A model generated the notes under the pieces. The model had not been told where the DNA came from, searched no databases, and saw only the letters and a list, made by a program, of their open reading frames with translations. This document shows, one piece after another, positions 63,664-64,000 of a stretch of 64,000 bases of DNA (position 1 is its first letter; each line of letters starts with the position of its first letter). A program made the position numbers and the translations under genes. This DNA comes from Pipra filicauda (Eukaryota > Chordata > Aves > Passeriformes > Pipridae): contig NW_024104509.1 in assembly GCF_003945595.2 (NCBI RefSeq), positions 3,720,001-3,784,000 of the forward strand. The letters run 5' to 3'.

Positions 63664-64000
63664 TGTACTGGTTTAAAAGTTAACCAGAAGGGGAAATGAA
63701 CTCAACTCAAAAGAGAGACTATAAGTCAGAATAACAATTTAATAAAATAATACAATAAGTACAATTATACAGACAAGCAATTTGGTTTTAACCCACAAAC
63801 CCCAAATGTATAACCCAGTACCCTGGGGCATGAACAAAGTGGTGTTTCTTGGGTCCCTCCCGAGTCCAAAGTAAAGGGAGAGGGGAAAAAACCTGCTGAT
63901 GGGAGAGTTGTTGCAGTCTGGTCAAGAGTGGTGATTGCAGTCCAGTCGAGGGTGGTGAACTGCAGTCTGATTGAGAGCAGTGAGCTGCAGTCTTCCTCTG
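63664..64000 (-). mobile_element. LTR, family C, cut by the window edge
   Basis: It begins TGTACTGGTTTAAAAG, whose complement ends AAACCAGTACA in the TG...CA style of the other LTRs here. On the - strand, ATTAAA (complement of TTTAAT at 63738-63743) lies about 75 bases from the 3' end and may be the polyadenylation signal, which suggests - orientation. Near the edge, units starting TGCAGTC at 63912, 63936, 63961 and 63986 form a 24-25 bp tandem array. The rest of the LTR, and any attached provirus, is outside the window. The family could not be named. Confidence 0.6.
63912..64000. repeat. 24-25 bp tandem repeat inside LTR family C
   Basis: Copies begin TGCAGTCTGGTCAAGAG, TGCAGTCCAGTCGAGGG, TGCAGTCTGATTGAGAG and TGCAGTCTTCC at 63912, 63936, 63961 and 63986, each followed by a (G)TGGTGA or CAGTGA end. 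The array continues to the window edge and may extend past it. Repeats in this part of an LTR often act as enhancer units; that role is inferred. Confidence 0.88.

Noticed and set aside
63912..64000. The 24-25 bp units as a CRISPR array
   Set aside because: The units are adjacent diverged tandem copies without unique spacers, inside an LTR of a vertebrate genome.

Overview
The window looks like vertebrate, almost certainly avian, nuclear DNA. The main support is three copies of the CR1 LINE (one 3' end on the + strand, two longer copies on the - strand) carrying the octamer-type 3' end that bird CR1 uses in place of a poly-A tail. Two long-terminal-repeat families of a type I associate with neoavian, and especially songbird, genomes are present as two solo copies each, and a third LTR is cut by the right edge. 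The sequence is AT-rich, stop codons are dense in all frames, and there is no sign of bacterial, phage or plasmid organisation. The species cannot be fixed from this sequence alone.

Layout. 1-16.6 kb is unique AT-rich sequence with a tRNA-like relic (2.7 kb), simple repeats (6.3, 9.2 and 14.3 kb) and an unexplained reading frame on the - strand (15.2-15.5 kb). A 70-base T run lies at 16.6 kb. Solo LTRs of families A and B lie at 19.5-20.1 kb (+) and 22.1-22.7 kb (-); the B copy has a perfect 5-bp target-site duplication. A 102-nt all-purine GGAA tract is at 23.8 kb. From 24 to 46 kb the sequence is mostly unique, with a short CR1 3' end (34.9 kb), relics that look like MIR/L2-type tails, a CREB-type palindrome (36.7 kb) and scattered pieces that look like an old amniote repeat. 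A long CR1 lies at 46.6-47.4 kb. A second A-then-B LTR pair fills 51.6-53.5 kb. A purine-skewed block (about 53.9-57.9 kb) ends with a badly decayed Ty3/gypsy-type reverse transcriptase at about 57.03-57.35 kb. A CR1 whose reverse-transcriptase tail is still open is at 60.7-61.4 kb. The window ends inside a third LTR with internal 24-25 bp repeats.

No intact cellular protein-coding gene, rRNA, functional tRNA or CRISPR array could be supported. The open frames of 60-180 codons are chance frames, simple-repeat artefacts, LTR artefacts or transposon remains. The region is best read as a gene desert or the inside of a very large intron, shaped by retroelements of different ages. The most unusual item is the gypsy-type reverse transcriptase fossil, because Ty3/gypsy elements are thought to be nearly absent from bird genomes. 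The identification rests on motif order and spacing read by eye and has not been tested by a database search.
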